From Acidovorax defluvii (GTDB taxonomy: Bacteria > Pseudomonadota > Gammaproteobacteria > Burkholderiales > Burkholderiaceae_C): 64,000 nt of DNA. The position numbers and the translations under genes are program-made. How positions within the stretch are numbered: position 1 is the first letter of the stretch; every line of letters starts with the position of its first letter. Of the stretch, positions 1-10,938 are shown in pieces. The notes beneath the pieces were generated by a model that was given only the letters and a program-made list of their open reading frames with translations, ran no database searches and was not told where the DNA came from. The DNA is taken from contig QLTU01000001.1 in assembly GCA_003268905.1 (NCBI GenBank), positions 124,001-188,000 on the forward strand. The letters run 5' to 3'.

Positions 1-222
1 CTGGAATATTTCTTCGGCCCGTCCATATGCCGCCTGGCCCGCCTCGGTGAGCGCCACACCGCGGCCCGATGGCTTGAGCAGTTGGTGACCCAGGGACTTT
101 TCGAGATCCCGCACCTGCGCGCTGATGGTCTGCACGGCCATCTCCAGGCGGTCTGCGGCACGGGCAAAGCCACCCTCCTTCGCAACCATCCAGAAATAGT
201 AGAGATGGCGGTAGTTCAACAT
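1..222 (-). CDS. LysR-family transcriptional regulator, N-terminal part (cut by window edge)
   Basis: The minus strand reads open from an ATG at 222 to the window edge and gives 74 residues starting MLNYRHLYYFWMVAKEGG. This is the winged helix-turn-helix of a LysR-type regulator: helix-turn-helix around residues 18-40 (FARAADRLEMAVQTIS), then the LGHQLLKPSGRGVALTEAG wing. The opening resembles the NhaR subgroup, which responds to sodium or stress signals, but the effector domain lies outside the window, so the inducer cannot be inferred. It is transcribed away from the small membrane-protein gene at 332, leaving a 109-bp divergent intergenic region where it could regulate itself and that neighbour. 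The family call is safe; the NhaR-like assignment is an inference from the N-terminus only. Confidence 0.85.
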   Translation of the reverse strand, partial: MLNYRHLYYFWMVAKEGGFARAADRLEMAVQTISAQVRDLEKSLGHQLLKPSGRGVALTEAGQAAYGRAEEIFQ

Positions 223-331
223 GCAGCCCCCAGTTCGGTAAAACCGAATGGTAGGTTCGACTGGAACTGGTGTCTATCGCGATTGGCCTTGACCATACTT
301 GGCACTTGCGATTTTGAAAGGACGACATTCG

Positions 332-742
332 ATGTTTTACGCAATCAGCTGGTTTCTCTCGTTCACGCTTATGGCCCTGTGGTCTTTGGCATGCTGGGGC
401 CTATATACAGTAGCTGCATGGGCAGTCTCAAGCGCAGGCGTTCTGACCGGTGGCACCCACGCCATAGGCACGATATTCATACCCGAATGGCTCCGTGGTT
501 GGATACCGCCCGAACTTGCGCGAGAGTTCGAGGCCTTGATCGCCCCCGCAGAACCAATGATCGCGGCAGCAATCGAAACAGTCCCCGCCCTGTCCGGAGC
601 CGTCACGGTAGTGGGATGGGCCATCTGGGGCCTGGGCGCCATGACCCTCGTCGCCATGGCGATCGGAGCCCATGCCCTGATCTCTCTACTCAAGCGCCGC
701 GGGGTCAGCGCCGGCACATCCCGCGCCGCCTTCTTGCGATGA
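332..742 (+). CDS. small membrane protein of unknown function
   Basis: A 136-residue protein. An in-frame start at 299 is possible, but the ATG at 332 is preferred because GAAAGGA lies just upstream and the protein then begins with a hydrophobic helix (FYAISWFLSFTLMALWSLAC). A second hydrophobic helix lies near residues 90-118 (VVGWAIWGLGAMTLVAMAIG), followed by a basic tail (LLKRRG). The loop between them carries WLRGWIPPELAREFEAL. This suggests a two-helix inner-membrane protein with no enzymatic motif. It lies between a divergent LysR gene and the terC remnant. I do not recognise a named family. The reality of the gene is supported by its ribosome-binding site, its codon use and the coherent membrane topology. 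Confidence 0.65.
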   Translation: MFYAISWFLSFTLMALWSLACWGLYTVAAWAVSSAGVLTGGTHAIGTIFIPEWLRGWIPPELAREFEALIAPAEPMIAAAIETVPALSGAVTVVGWAIWGLGAMTLVAMAIGAHALISLLKRRGVSAGTSRAAFLR

Positions 743-871
743 AGCCCGCATGAGCCCCGAGCGCACTGCACCGCGACCGTGGCCCAGTCGCCACAGGCCC
801 GTTGTGCAGCGACACGCTTCACGCGTGCACAGTCGCATTTTTTCCCGTTCCGGCACGACAGATTCACCACC

Positions 872-1424
872 ATGGACGCATTCGTTGCGTTCCTGCTCAC
901 AGACCTCGTTGGCACACCGGCCTGAATGTGGCTGGTGTTTATCGGCATCGTCATCGCCTTGCTGACGTTCGATCTAGGCGTGTTGCACAAGGACGACCAC
1001 GAGATCAGCGTGCGCGAGAGCCTTCTTCTGTCGACGGGGGAAAATCACTGCGGCGCTGCTGTTCGGTGCCTGGGTGTTGTGGTATCTGGGCGCACAAAGC
1101 GGCATGGATTACTTCACCAGGTTCCTGATCGAGAAGTCGCTGTCGATGGACAACGTGTTCGTCATCGCGCTGAATTTTCACGTTCTTTGCCATTCCCAGA
1201 CACTACCAGCACCGTGTGCTTTTCTGGGGCATTCTGGGCGTGATCGCTCTGGGCGCCACACTGGTGAGCCAATTCAGCTGGGTGCGTTACATATTCGGCA
1301 TATTCTTGGTCTTTACCGGCATCAAGATGTGGGTGATTGCGGACCATGTGCCGGACATTGGGAACAACCCGATCCTCCAGTTACTCAAGTGGCACCTGCG
1401 CGTGACCGAGGGATTTCGCGGCAA
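872..1424 (+). pseudogene. TerC/Alx-family integral membrane protein, degraded
   Basis: Fragments in two reading frames together match a TerC-family protein (metal/tellurite-related integral membrane protein). An ATG at 872 opens the gene, but an in-frame TGA at 923-925 replaces what is normally a Trp codon. MWLVFIGIVIALLTFDLGVL then continues in the same frame. Near 1033-1045 the frame shifts, and LWYLGAQSGMDYF and LIEKSLSMDNVFVIAL follow. One extra base near 1171 shifts it again before HYQHRVLFWGILG, and the helix after this is partly deleted (VIALGATLVSQF). Similarity stops after GFRGNA, at about residue 180 of a family normally 300 or more. With a nonsense codon, two frameshifts, an internal deletion and a lost C-terminus, the gene cannot make a functional product. 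Confidence 0.85.
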
Positions 1425-1519
1425 TGCCAACGCCCAACCAAATCAACGACTTAGTTGGGCGGGCGTCACTTTTTCGCAAGTTAAAAATTTATATAAATCA
1501 ACAACTTACGTTAGAGTTT
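1425..1519. other. AT-rich junction with short hairpin, 3-prime scar of the terC remnant
   Basis: Where the terC similarity stops, the sequence becomes AT-rich and non-coding up to the guaA stop codon. It carries an inverted repeat, CGCCCAAC at 1431-1438 and GTTGGGCG at 1454-1461, followed by TCACTTTTTCGC. This could act as a weak plus-strand terminator or be the end of a lost mobile element. No transposase is present. Confidence 0.35.
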
Positions 1520-3139
1520 TTACTCCCACTCAATGGTCGCTGGCGGCTTGCTGCTCACGTCGTAGGTCACGCGGTTGATGCCGCGCACTTCATTGATGAT
1601 GCGGCCCGACACCTTCTTGAGCAGCGCGTAGGGCAGCTCGGCCCAGTCGGCGGTCATGAAGTCGCTGGTCTGCACGGCGCGCAGGGCCACCACGTAGTCG
1701 TAGGTCCGGCCATCGCCCATCACACCCACGCTCTTGACGGGCAGGAAGACGGTGAAGGCCTGGCTGGTGAGGTCATACCAGGTCTTGCCGGTGGCTTCAT
1801 CCACGAAGTTGCGCAATTCTTCGATGAAGATCGCGTCGGCGCGGCGCAGCAGATCGGCGTATTCCTTCTTCACCTCGCCCAGGATGCGCACGCCCAGGCC
1901 GGGGCCTGGGAAGGGGTGGCGGTAGACCATCTCGGGCGGCAGGCCCAGGGCCACGCCGAGTTCGCGCACTTCGTCCTTGAACAGGTCGCGCAGGGGCTCC
2001 AAAAGCTTGAGGCCCAGCTGCTCGGGCAGGCCGCCCACGTTGTGGTGGCTCTTGATGGTGACGGCCTTTTTGCTCTTGGCGCCGCCCGATTCGATCACGT
2101 CGGGGTAGATGGTGCCCTGGGCCAGGAAGGTGGCGCCCTTGTGGCCTGCATTGCCAGACTTGAGCTTGGCGGCCTCGGCCTTGAACACATCGACAAACAG
2201 GCCGCCGATGATTTTGCGCTTTTGCTCGGGCTCGCTGACACCCGCCAGCTTGCCCAGGAAGAGGTCGCTCGCATCCACGCGGATGACCTTGGCGTGCAAC
2301 TTGCCGACGAACATGTCCATGACCATGTCGCCCTCGTTCAGGCGCAGCAGGCCATGGTCCACAAACACACAGGTGAGCTGGTCGCCTATGGCACGGTGGA
2401 TCAGCGCTGCGGCCACGGACGAATCCACGCCGCCCGACAGGCCCAGAATCACTTCTTCATCGCCCACCTGCTGGCGGATCTGCTCCACCGCCTCGGCAAT
2501 GTGGTCGCGCATCACCCAGTCGGGCGTGGTGCCGCAGATGCCGAGCACGAAGCGCTCGAGCAGTGCCTTGCCTTGCACGGTGTGCGTGACTTCGGGGTGG
2601 AACTGCACGGCGTAGAAGCGGCGTGCCTCGTCGGCCATGCCGGCGATGGCACAACTGTCCGTGCTGGCCATGAGCTTGAAGCCAGGCGGCAGCTCGGTGA
2701 CCTTGTCGCCGTGGCTCATCCACACGTTGAGCATGCCGTGGCCTTCGGGGGTGGTGAAGTCGGCAATGTCTTGGAGCAGCGCGGTGTGGCCACGGGCGCG
2801 CACGGCTGCAAAGCCGAACTCGCGCTTGTGGCCCGTTTCCACCTTGCCGCCCAGTTGCTGCGCCATGGTCTGCATGCCGTAGCAGATGCCCAGCACGGGC
2901 AGGCCCAAGTCGAACACGGCCTGGGGGGCACGGTCGGTGGTGTCCTCGGTCACGCTGGCGTGGCTGCCCGACAGGATGATGCCCTTGAGGGATCCGTCCT
3001 TGGCGTAGTCACGCACCCAGTCGTCGGTCACGTCGCAGGGGTGCACCTCGCAGTACACGTTGGCTTCGCGCACGCGGCGGGCGATGAGCTGGGTGACTTG
3101 CGAACCGAAGTCGAGAATGAGGATTTTCTGGTGTTGCAT
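1520..3139 (-). CDS. guaA: GMP synthase (glutamine-hydrolysing)
   Basis: A 539-residue protein that converts XMP, ATP and glutamine to GMP in the cytoplasm, the last step of guanine nucleotide synthesis. The N-terminal class I amidotransferase domain has its nucleophile Cys86 in LGICYGMQ and His181/Glu183 in QFHPEV. The ATP-pyrophosphatase P-loop SGGVDS is at 235-240, and the C-terminal dimerisation domain ends with the typical TIEWE. The start is the [15 protein letters not shown] methionine. An open upstream extension to 3262 is not conserved and would cross the guaB terminator and the guaB stop. The gene lies directly downstream of guaB on the same strand, with an intrinsic terminator between them, so it is probably transcribed partly by read-through or from its own promoter. 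Confidence 0.98.
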   Translation of the reverse strand: MQHQKILILDFGSQVTQLIARRVREANVYCEVHPCDVTDDWVRDYAKDGSLKGIILSGSHASVTEDTTDRAPQAVFDLGLPVLGICYGMQTMAQQLGGKVETGHKREFGFAAVRARGHTALLQDIADFTTPEGHGMLNVWMSHGDKVTELPPGFKLMASTDSCAIAGMADEARRFYAVQFHPEVTHTVQGKALLERFVLGICGTTPDWVMRDHIAEAVEQIRQQVGDEEVILGLSGGVDSSVAAALIHRAIGDQLTCVFVDHGLLRLNEGDMVMDMFVGKLHAKVIRVDASDLFLGKLAGVSEPEQKRKIIGGLFVDVFKAEAAKLKSGNAGHKGATFLAQGTIYPDVIESGGAKSKKAVTIKSHHNVGGLPEQLGLKLLEPLRDLFKDEVRELGVALGLPPEMVYRHPFPGPGLGVRILGEVKKEYADLLRRADAIFIEELRNFVDEATGKTWYDLTSQAFTVFLPVKSVGVMGDGRTYDYVVALRAVQTSDFMTADWAELPYALLKKVSGRIINEVRGINRVTYDVSSKPPATIEWE

Positions 3140-3150
3140 GGTGGGCGACA

Positions 3151-3194
3151 GGAAAAAAGACAAAGGCCCGAACACCGTTGCGTGGGTTCGGGCC
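3151..3194 (-). terminator. intrinsic terminator between guaB and guaA
   Basis: On the minus strand a 9-bp perfect stem, GGCCCGAAC/GTTCGGGCC (plus positions 3186-3194 and 3165-3173), is followed by the T-rich TTTGTCTTTTTT. It sits between the guaB stop codon and the guaA start, so it should attenuate guaA relative to guaB. Confidence 0.8.
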
Positions 3195-3209
3195 TGGAGG
3201 GCTGAGGCG

Positions 3210-5327
<2,118 letters not shown>

Positions 5328-5381
5328 TTTTGGGGTAACGGCGCTTGCGTCGCCCCCTCCGCCATCCGGCTGGAGCGCCCT

Positions 5382-5729
5382 TCAGTAGCCCGATTTACCG
5401 CCGGGGCGCTGCCGGGCAAACAGGCCGGTGGTGCGAGCGCCTTGGCGCGCAAAGCGTTCGCGGCGGGCCACCTTGGGGTCGACTTTCAGGGCCCGATACA
5501 CCTCAACCCGGTCTCCCTGCGCAAGGCTGCTATTCATAGCCACCTGGCGCCCCCAAACGCCTACAGCGTCACCCTTTCCATCTTCAGGCGGCTGCAACCC
5601 AGCGTCGCAGGCCGTCAAGGCATCGGCCACCGTGGCCCCTTCAGGCAGTTGCAACGTGTACTCTGCAGTGCCGCCCGGCCGCACACAGATCACCACTGTG
5701 ATGCGAAGCAGCTGCCCGCCGTCACCCAT
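5382..5729 (-). CDS. rnfH: RnfH family protein (ubiquitin-like fold)
   Basis: A 115-residue member of the RnfH/UPF0125 family. The beta-grasp body runs from LRITVVICVRPGG to DRVEVYRALKVDPKVARRERF, the family signature. Its biochemical role is not established; it is often encoded beside ratA. The start at 5729 (MGDGGQLLRITV) overlaps the ratA stop by 8 bases, so the two are translationally coupled. The longer frame to 5825 runs into ratA and has no family similarity. The Arg/Gly-rich C-terminal tail (FARQRPGGKSGY) is typical of betaproteobacterial versions. Confidence 0.9.
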   Translation of the reverse strand: MGDGGQLLRITVVICVRPGGTAEYTLQLPEGATVADALTACDAGLQPPEDGKGDAVGVWGRQVAMNSSLAQGDRVEVYRALKVDPKVARRERFARQGARTTGLFARQRPGGKSGY

Positions 5730-6162
5730 AGACCTGCTCCGCGCGCTTGACAAACGCGTCCACCATGCTGGCGGCAATGCGGTCAAAAACAGGGCCAACC
5801 AAAGCCGCCAGCGCCGCGCTGTCAAACCCGTAGTTCAGCAACAGTTCGACCTTGCAGGCGCGCTGGCTGCCATCTGCAACGGGGTGAAAATGCCAATCCC
5901 CCTCCAGCTGTGAAAACGGCCCCTTGACCAGGTGCATCTGCACCCGCCGACCCGCCTCATGGATGTTGCGGGTGACGAACGTCTGCCGCAATCCCGCAAT
6001 CGAGATGCCCACCTCGGCGGTCATGCCGGCATCGTTGCGCTCCAGCACGGCCGAACGGTCGCACCAGGGCAGAAACTCGGGATATTGCTCAACCCCCGTC
6101 ACGAGGGCAAACATTTCTTCGGGGGTGTACCAGATGAGGACGGATTTGTGGACGGTTTTCAT
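5722..6162 (-). CDS. ratA: RatA-type START/polyketide cyclase-like protein
   Basis: A 146-residue START/SRPBCC-fold protein. Family hallmarks are HKSVLIWYTPEEMFALV at the N-terminus, VEQYPEFLPWC, and the C-terminal PVFDRIAASMVDAFVKRAE. E. coli RatA has been described as a toxin that blocks 70S assembly. Related proteins act as coenzyme Q-binding chaperones (Coq10-like), so the cellular role here is uncertain. The start MKTVHKSV at 6162 is the conserved one. It is the first gene of a two-gene unit with rnfH and is divergent from smpB, with the usual ratA/smpB neighbourhood preserved. Confidence 0.93.
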   Translation of the reverse strand: MKTVHKSVLIWYTPEEMFALVTGVEQYPEFLPWCDRSAVLERNDAGMTAEVGISIAGLRQTFVTRNIHEAGRRVQMHLVKGPFSQLEGDWHFHPVADGSQRACKVELLLNYGFDSAALAALVGPVFDRIAASMVDAFVKRAEQVYG

Positions 6163-6294
6163 GCAGACGCAGCTTTGGCACGACTGGCACATTGAATCGG
6201 CCAGGGCACCCAGAGGAAATTAGAATCACTCTTGCGAGACCCAACCATTGTAGGGAGGCCTTTTATCTCCCGGTTTGCGCCGCATCTACATCTC

Positions 6295-6768
6295 ATGGCC
6301 AAAAAACCCGATCCCACGTCCCGCATTGCCGACAACAAGAAGGCGGCCTTCAACTACTTCTTCGAAGAGCGCCACGAGGCCGGCATGGTGCTGTATGGCT
6401 GGGAAGTCAAAGCGCTGCGCGAGGGCAAAGTCCAGCTGACCGATGGGTATGTGCTCATCCGCGAGGGTGAACTGTATCTGCTCGGTTGCCTGATCAACCC
6501 CCTCAAAACCGCGTCCACCCACGTCAACCCCGAGGCAGCGCGGACCAAGAAACTGCTGCTCAAAAAGGACGACATCAAACACCTGATCGTCAAGGTGGAG
6601 CAAAAAGGCTACACCCTGGTGCCGCTGAACCTGCATTGGAAGAACGGCTATGTGAAATGCGAAATAGCGCTAGCCAAGGGTAAGGCCGAGCATGACAAGC
6701 GCGACACCATCAAGGACCGTGAAGGCAAGCGCGAGGTCGAGCGGGCGATGAAAAGCCGCAACCGGTGA
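6295..6768 (+). CDS. smpB: SsrA-binding protein
   Basis: A 157-residue RNA-binding protein that delivers tmRNA to stalled ribosomes for trans-translation. The OB-fold body is complete: [40 protein letters not shown], and the basic C-terminal tail [20 protein letters not shown] that inserts into the decoding centre. The start [11 protein letters not shown] at 6295 is the family start. The 21-residue extension from 6232 is not conserved. It is transcribed divergently from ratA. No ssrA gene is visible in the window. Confidence 0.97.
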   Translation: MAKKPDPTSRIADNKKAAFNYFFEERHEAGMVLYGWEVKALREGKVQLTDGYVLIREGELYLLGCLINPLKTASTHVNPEAARTKKLLLKKDDIKHLIVKVEQKGYTLVPLNLHWKNGYVKCEIALAKGKAEHDKRDTIKDREGKREVERAMKSRNR

Positions 6769-7027
6769 GCATCCCCATGTGGAGCTGCGCGCCGCCCCCC
6801 TTCTATTGCAAAGCTGCGCTTTGCGGGAAAGAGGGACGCCACCCGTGCAGCGGGGCGGCACCTGCACGGCGGCTTGGGTGTGTGAACAGCGCCCTGGTCA
6901 AGCGCCACCGGCAGGGGAAGCACATCTTTTCAGATGTCGCACTGCCCTTGAAGGGCACAGAGGGTAACCATCGTCTTCGACCCTGCATTGCGCGCTGACG
7001 TGCTGGAAGCGCTGGTGGGGCCTTTGA

Positions 7028-8143
7028 TCAACACAAATGGGCCAGCGGGTGCGCGTGCGCCGGCCAGGGGCTGACGAAGAACGGTGCCACCATCTCGGGT
7101 GTCACGTCTTCAATGCGCGCGGGGTTCCACTTTGGCGCATGATCCTTGTCCACGGCGAGGGCACGGATGCCTTCCACCGTCTCGCTCTGGCCGGCGCGCA
7201 AAAAAAAGCAGTGACGCACCATGTCGCGCTCCATGCGCAAATCGTCGGCCAGGCCCATGCTGCGGGCGCGGCGCACCTGCTCCAGCACCACATGCAGCAT
7301 CAGCGGCGAGCGCTTGCGCAGCGTGGCAGCCGTGGCACGGGCCCAGTCGGTATCGGCCGCTTCGAGCTGGCCCACGATCTCGCGCACGGAGGTCAACGAG
7401 AAATATTGATCAATAGTGCCTCTAGCGCTTGATGCACTTGCGCTAACAGCTATTAATTTAGAAGCAACAGAGTCCTTCACCGCTGCGCCATCGGCAAAGT
7501 GCCCCGATCCCAGGTTCTCCCACACCATGGCCTGCTGCTCCACGGGCAGGCAGCCATCGGCCAGGCCAAACGCTACCGCATCGCCAGCACCGATGGTGTC
7601 GCCCGTCAAAGCCAGCCACTCACCGACACGGCCAGGGCAGCGGCTCAGAAAGTAGCCACCACCCACGTCAGGGAACAGGCCGATCGCCGTCTCGGGCATA
7701 GCCATCTTGGTGCGCTCGGTCACCACGCGCAGGGCCGCGCCTTGGCTGATGCCCATGCCGCCACCCATGACGATGCCGTCCATGAACGCGATGTAGGGCT
7801 TGCCGTAGTTGTGGATCAGGTGATTGAGCGCGTATTCCTCGGTGAAGAAGTCTTCGAGCAGCGGATTGCCCTGGCTGCCTGCCTGGTGCAGAAAGCGGAT
7901 GTCACCGCCCGCGCAAAAGGCCCCGAACGGACCTTCCTTGTTGCTGCCACGAATCGCCACGGCCAGCACCCGTGCATCGTCTTTCCAGGCGAGCAGGATG
8001 CCCATGAGGTCCCGCACCATGCCCAGAGACAGCGCATTGAGCGCCCTGGGGCGATTCAACGTAATGAAACCCACCTGACCTCGCACCTCGCTGAGCACTT
8101 CGCTCGGCACCTCGCCCGACACTTGCACTTTCATCTCCGTCAT
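7028..8143 (-). CDS. enoyl-CoA hydratase/isomerase family protein, probable 3-hydroxyisobutyryl-CoA hydrolase
   Basis: A 371-residue crotonase-fold enzyme. The oxyanion-hole segments GAFCAGGDIR and MGGGMGIS, and the PETAIGLFPDVGGGYFLSR segment with catalytic acids, match 3-hydroxyisobutyryl-CoA hydrolase of valine breakdown; a generic enoyl-CoA hydratase of this length is less likely. The start at 8143 has GGAAGGAAC seven bases upstream and overlaps the stop codon of the upstream DMT gene as ATGA, so the two are co-translated. Oddly, the region coding for residues about 223-248 (DSVASKLIAVSASASSARGTIDQYF) is an AT-rich interspersed repeat (7398-7475) read in frame, making a low-complexity insert in the C-terminal part. 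Confidence 0.88.
   Translation of the reverse strand: MTEMKVQVSGEVPSEVLSEVRGQVGFITLNRPRALNALSLGMVRDLMGILLAWKDDARVLAVAIRGSNKEGPFGAFCAGGDIRFLHQAGSQGNPLLEDFFTEEYALNHLIHNYGKPYIAFMDGIVMGGGMGISQGAALRVVTERTKMAMPETAIGLFPDVGGGYFLSRCPGRVGEWLALTGDTIGAGDAVAFGLADGCLPVEQQAMVWENLGSGHFADGAAVKDSVASKLIAVSASASSARGTIDQYFSLTSVREIVGQLEAADTDWARATAATLRKRSPLMLHVVLEQVRRARSMGLADDLRMERDMVRHCFFLRAGQSETVEGIRALAVDKDHAPKWNPARIEDVTPEMVAPFFVSPWPAHAHPLAHLC
7398..7475. repeat. AT-rich palindromic interspersed repeat, copy inside the CoA-hydrolase gene
   Basis: The core CTCTAGCGCTTGATGCACTT, then GCGCTAACAGCTATTAATTT and GAAGCAAC, is nearly the same as the intergenic copy at 21126-21178 (TTCTAGCGCTTTACTGGCAA, GCGCTAGCAGCTATTAAAAA, GAGCAAC). 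It contrasts with the GC-rich coding sequence around it and is read through in frame. Confidence 0.7.
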
Positions 8144-9012
8144 TTTTGTTCCTTCCAACCTAAAAATTCGTTAAGTACCAACGCACCAATCACCAGCAGG
8201 CCACCAGTCAACACGGCCGGGCCCGGGCGCTCGCCCGCGCCACCCCATGCCAGCAAAATGCCAAAGATAACCTCCAGCAGACCCAGCAAAGCCATTTCTG
8301 GGGCCTTGAGCACTCGCCCGCAGCGTACCGCCAGAACGCACGGAATGGCCAGCTGAAATAGTCCCAGCAACGCCAGCAGCAGGATATCGTGGCCCGTCGC
8401 CTGCAGCGGCAACGCCAATGGCAAGGTGGCCAGCGCTGATAGCACGGCACCCACCAGGACAGCCGGCACCAGATCCACCGCATGGCCGTGCTGCTGCGAG
8501 GATTGCACCACGGTCCAGTTTGCGGCAGCGGCCACCGGAATGCACAGGGCCACCAGCGTGCCCGCCAGCGGCAAGCCAGCCATCTGGGAGCCATACATCC
8601 ACGCCATGCCCGCGCCGGCAATTCCAATGGCAATCCATGTACGCGGGGCAACCCGGTGTCCGATGAAGATGCGCGCAAAGAGGGCCGTAAGCAATGGACC
8701 AGCCGCCATGGTGACCAGCACATTGGCCACCGGCATGAGCATCATGGCCAGCATGAAGGTGGTAAACATCACGCTCCAGCACAAGCCAGAGAGCCAGAGG
8801 GCGCTACCACCGCGGCGCATGGCCGAAAACACGCCACGGCCCTGAAAGACAGGCAGCATCACCAGCAGCGAAGCGACGGTGAAAAAGCTGCGCCAGAAGG
8901 TCACTTCAAAGCTGCGCGCATGCTCAAGATGGCGCGTCACCACCCCGGCAATGGACCACAGCAACGTAACGACCAGCATCAATGCGACGGCGCGGGTATG
9001 CTTGAGCTTCAT
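8140..9012 (-). CDS. EamA/DMT-superfamily transporter
   Basis: A 290-residue inner-membrane protein with about ten hydrophobic segments in two EamA repeats (first repeat from ALMLVVTLLWSIAGVVTRHL; second from LAGTLVALCIPVAAAANWTV). Such proteins usually export small metabolites or amino acids; the substrate cannot be read from sequence. It ends in FLGWKEQK, and its stop overlaps the start of the CoA-hydrolase gene by 4 bases (ATGA). The two therefore form an operon, and the exporter could relieve a branched-chain acid intermediate, which is only an inference. The start at 9012 gives the basic MKLKHTR leader typical before the first helix. Confidence 0.9.
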   Translation of the reverse strand: MKLKHTRAVALMLVVTLLWSIAGVVTRHLEHARSFEVTFWRSFFTVASLLVMLPVFQGRGVFSAMRRGGSALWLSGLCWSVMFTTFMLAMMLMPVANVLVTMAAGPLLTALFARIFIGHRVAPRTWIAIGIAGAGMAWMYGSQMAGLPLAGTLVALCIPVAAAANWTVVQSSQQHGHAVDLVPAVLVGAVLSALATLPLALPLQATGHDILLLALLGLFQLAIPCVLAVRCGRVLKAPEMALLGLLEVIFGILLAWGGAGERPGPAVLTGGLLVIGALVLNEFLGWKEQK

Positions 9013-9044
9013 GGGAGGGAGTCGACAAAAATCGCTTCAGACGG

Positions 9045-9073
9045 CAAAAGGGCCACTGCACTGCAGTGGCCCT
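9045..9073 (-). terminator. intrinsic terminator of the rimP-typA operon
   Basis: A perfect 12-bp inverted repeat (AGGGCCACTGCA/TGCAGTGGCCCT, plus positions 9049-9060 and 9062-9073) lies just after the typA stop. On the minus strand it is followed by a short T-run (TTTTGCC). The T-run is short, so termination may be partial, allowing some read-through into the DMT gene. Confidence 0.65.
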
Positions 9074-9117
9074 GATGGACGCAGCCAGGAGCGGTTCAAA
9101 AGCCCCTGGAGCCGGGA

Positions 9118-10938
9118 TCAGCGACCAGCACGCTTGCGATCGCTTTCCTTGAGGTGGCGCTTACGGATGCGGATGGACTTGGGCGTGATCTCGACCAACT
9201 CGTCGTCCTCAATGAACTCCACGGCGTATTCCAGCGTGGCGTCGATGGGCGGCGTGATCTTGATCGCATCTTCCTTGCCGGACACGCGGAAGTTGGTCAG
9301 CTGCTTGGTGCGCGTGGCATTCACCACCAGGTCGTTGTCACGGCTGTGGATGCCCACAATCATGCCTTCATACACGGGGTCGTTCGCCTTCACGAACATG
9401 CGGCCACGGTCATCGAGCTTGCCCAGGGCGTAGGTAAAGATTTCACCGTCGTCCATCGAGATCAGCACGCCGTTCTTGCGGCCGCCAATTTCACCCTTGT
9501 GCGGCTCGTAGCTATCGAAAATGTTGGCAATGAGACCAGAGCCACGGGTCAGGTTCAGGAACTCGTTGGTGAAACCGATCAGGCCCCGCGCTGGAATGCG
9601 GTATTCCAGGCGCACACGGCCACGACCGTCCGGCTCCATGTTGACCAGCTCGCCCTTGCGCTCACCCAATGCCTGCATGACGCCGCCCTGGTGGGCTTCC
9701 TCGATGTCAGCAGTCACCAGCTCGATAGGCTCACACTTCTCGCCATTGATTTCCCGGAACACCACGCGTGGCTTGGAAACCGCCAGTTCATAGCCTTCAC
9801 GGCGCATGTTTTCCAGCAGGATGGTCAGGTGCAGTTCGCCCCGGCCCATCACTTCGAAAATGCCTTCTTCGTCGGTTTCCTTCACGCGCAGGGCCACGTT
9901 GTGTTGCAGCTCCTTTTGCAGACGGTCCCAGATCTGGCGGCTGGTCACATACTTGCCTTCGCGGCCGGCCAGCGGGCTGGTGTTCACGCAGAAGTTCATG
10001 GTCAGAGTGGGCTCGTCCACCTTGAGCATGGGCAGCGGTGCGGGGTTCAGCGGGTCGGTGATGGTCACGCCGATGCCGACGTCAGCAATGCCGTTGATCA
10101 GCACAATTTCGCCCGGGCCAGCTTCGGTAGCCTGCACACGGTCCAACCCCTGGAATGTCAGCACCTGGTTGACACGGCCCTTGATGCTCTTGCCATCGGG
10201 GCCTTCCATGACCAGCACGTCCATCATGGGCTTGATGGTGCCCTGGCTGATGCGACCCACGCCAATGCGGCCCACAAAAGTGGAGAAGTCGAGTGCGGAG
10301 ATCTGCAGCTGCAGCGGTGCAGCGGGATCACCCTTCTGTGCGGGCACATGCTTGAGCACCGTGTTGAAAAGGGCCGACATGTCGGGGCCCCACTGCTCAC
10401 CCGGAGCGCCCTCTTCCAGCGAAGACCAGCCGTTGATACCCGAGGCATACACCACGGGGAAGTCGAGCTGCTCATCGGTGGCGCCCAGCTTGTCGAACAG
10501 GTCAAAGGCGGCATTCACCACCTTGTCGGGGTTGGCGCCGGGCTTGTCCACCTTGTTCACCACCACGATGGGCTTGAGGCCGAGGGCCAGCGCCTTCTTG
10601 GTCACGAAACGCGTCTGGGGCATGGGGCCTTCCTGCGCATCGATCAGCAGCACCACACCGTCCACCATGGACAGCGCACGCTCCACTTCACCGCCGAAGT
10701 CCGCGTGGCCGGGGGTGTCCACGATGTTGATGTGGGTGCCTTCCCAGCTTACGGCGCAGTTTTTGGCCAGAATCGTGATGCCACGCTCTTTTTCAATCGC
10801 GTTGTTGTCCATCACGGTGTCAACCACCTTTTCGTGGTCGGCAAAGGTGCCGGACTGGCGCAGCAGCTGGTCGACCATGGTGGTTTTGCCATGGTCAACG
10901 TGGGCAATGATGGCGATGTTGCGGATTTGTTTAGTCAT
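9118..10938 (-). CDS. typA: ribosome-associated GTPase TypA/BipA
   Basis: A 606-residue translational GTPase of the EF-G family that acts in ribosome assembly and stress or cold adaptation. The G domain has G1 [10 protein letters not shown]3 [12 protein letters not shown] and G4 [11 protein letters not shown]-like domains III and V and the BipA-specific C-terminal domain follow, ending [17 protein letters not shown]. Its start overlaps the truB stop by 4 bases (10935-10938), so it is the last gene of the rimP-nusA-infB-rbfA-truB-typA operon, with a terminator at 9045-9073. Length and motifs are complete. Confidence 0.97.
   Translation of the reverse strand: MTKQIRNIAIIAHVDHGKTTMVDQLLRQSGTFADHEKVVDTVMDNNAIEKERGITILAKNCAVSWEGTHINIVDTPGHADFGGEVERALSMVDGVVLLIDAQEGPMPQTRFVTKKALALGLKPIVVVNKVDKPGANPDKVVNAAFDLFDKLGATDEQLDFPVVYASGINGWSSLEEGAPGEQWGPDMSALFNTVLKHVPAQKGDPAAPLQLQISALDFSTFVGRIGVGRISQGTIKPMMDVLVMEGPDGKSIKGRVNQVLTFQGLDRVQATEAGPGEIVLINGIADVGIGVTITDPLNPAPLPMLKVDEPTLTMNFCVNTSPLAGREGKYVTSRQIWDRLQKELQHNVALRVKETDEEGIFEVMGRGELHLTILLENMRREGYELAVSKPRVVFREINGEKCEPIELVTADIEEAHQGGVMQALGERKGELVNMEPDGRGRVRLEYRIPARGLIGFTNEFLNLTRGSGLIANIFDSYEPHKGEIGGRKNGVLISMDDGEIFTYALGKLDDRGRMFVKANDPVYEGMIVGIHSRDNDLVVNATRTKQLTNFRVSGKEDAIKITPPIDATLEYAVEFIEDDELVEITPKSIRIRKRHLKESDRKRAGR

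Noticed and set aside
742-871. Manganese riboswitch (yybP-ykoY type) upstream of the terC relic
   Set aside because: The expected conserved loops could not be recognised in 742-871; only GC-rich sequence with no convincing helices.
1424-3205. 593-codon plus-strand open frame across guaA
   Set aside because: GC-rich codon bias leaves the opposite strand open; guaA on the minus strand has complete catalytic motifs.
5520-5545. Ninth copy of the AT-rich repeat inside rnfH (GCTGCTATTCATAGCC)
   Set aside because: Only about 13 bases resemble the family and the GCGCTT core is missing.
6804-6826. Terminator downstream of smpB (GCAAAG-CTGCG-CTTTGC)
   Set aside because: The 6-bp stem is not followed by a T-run on either strand.
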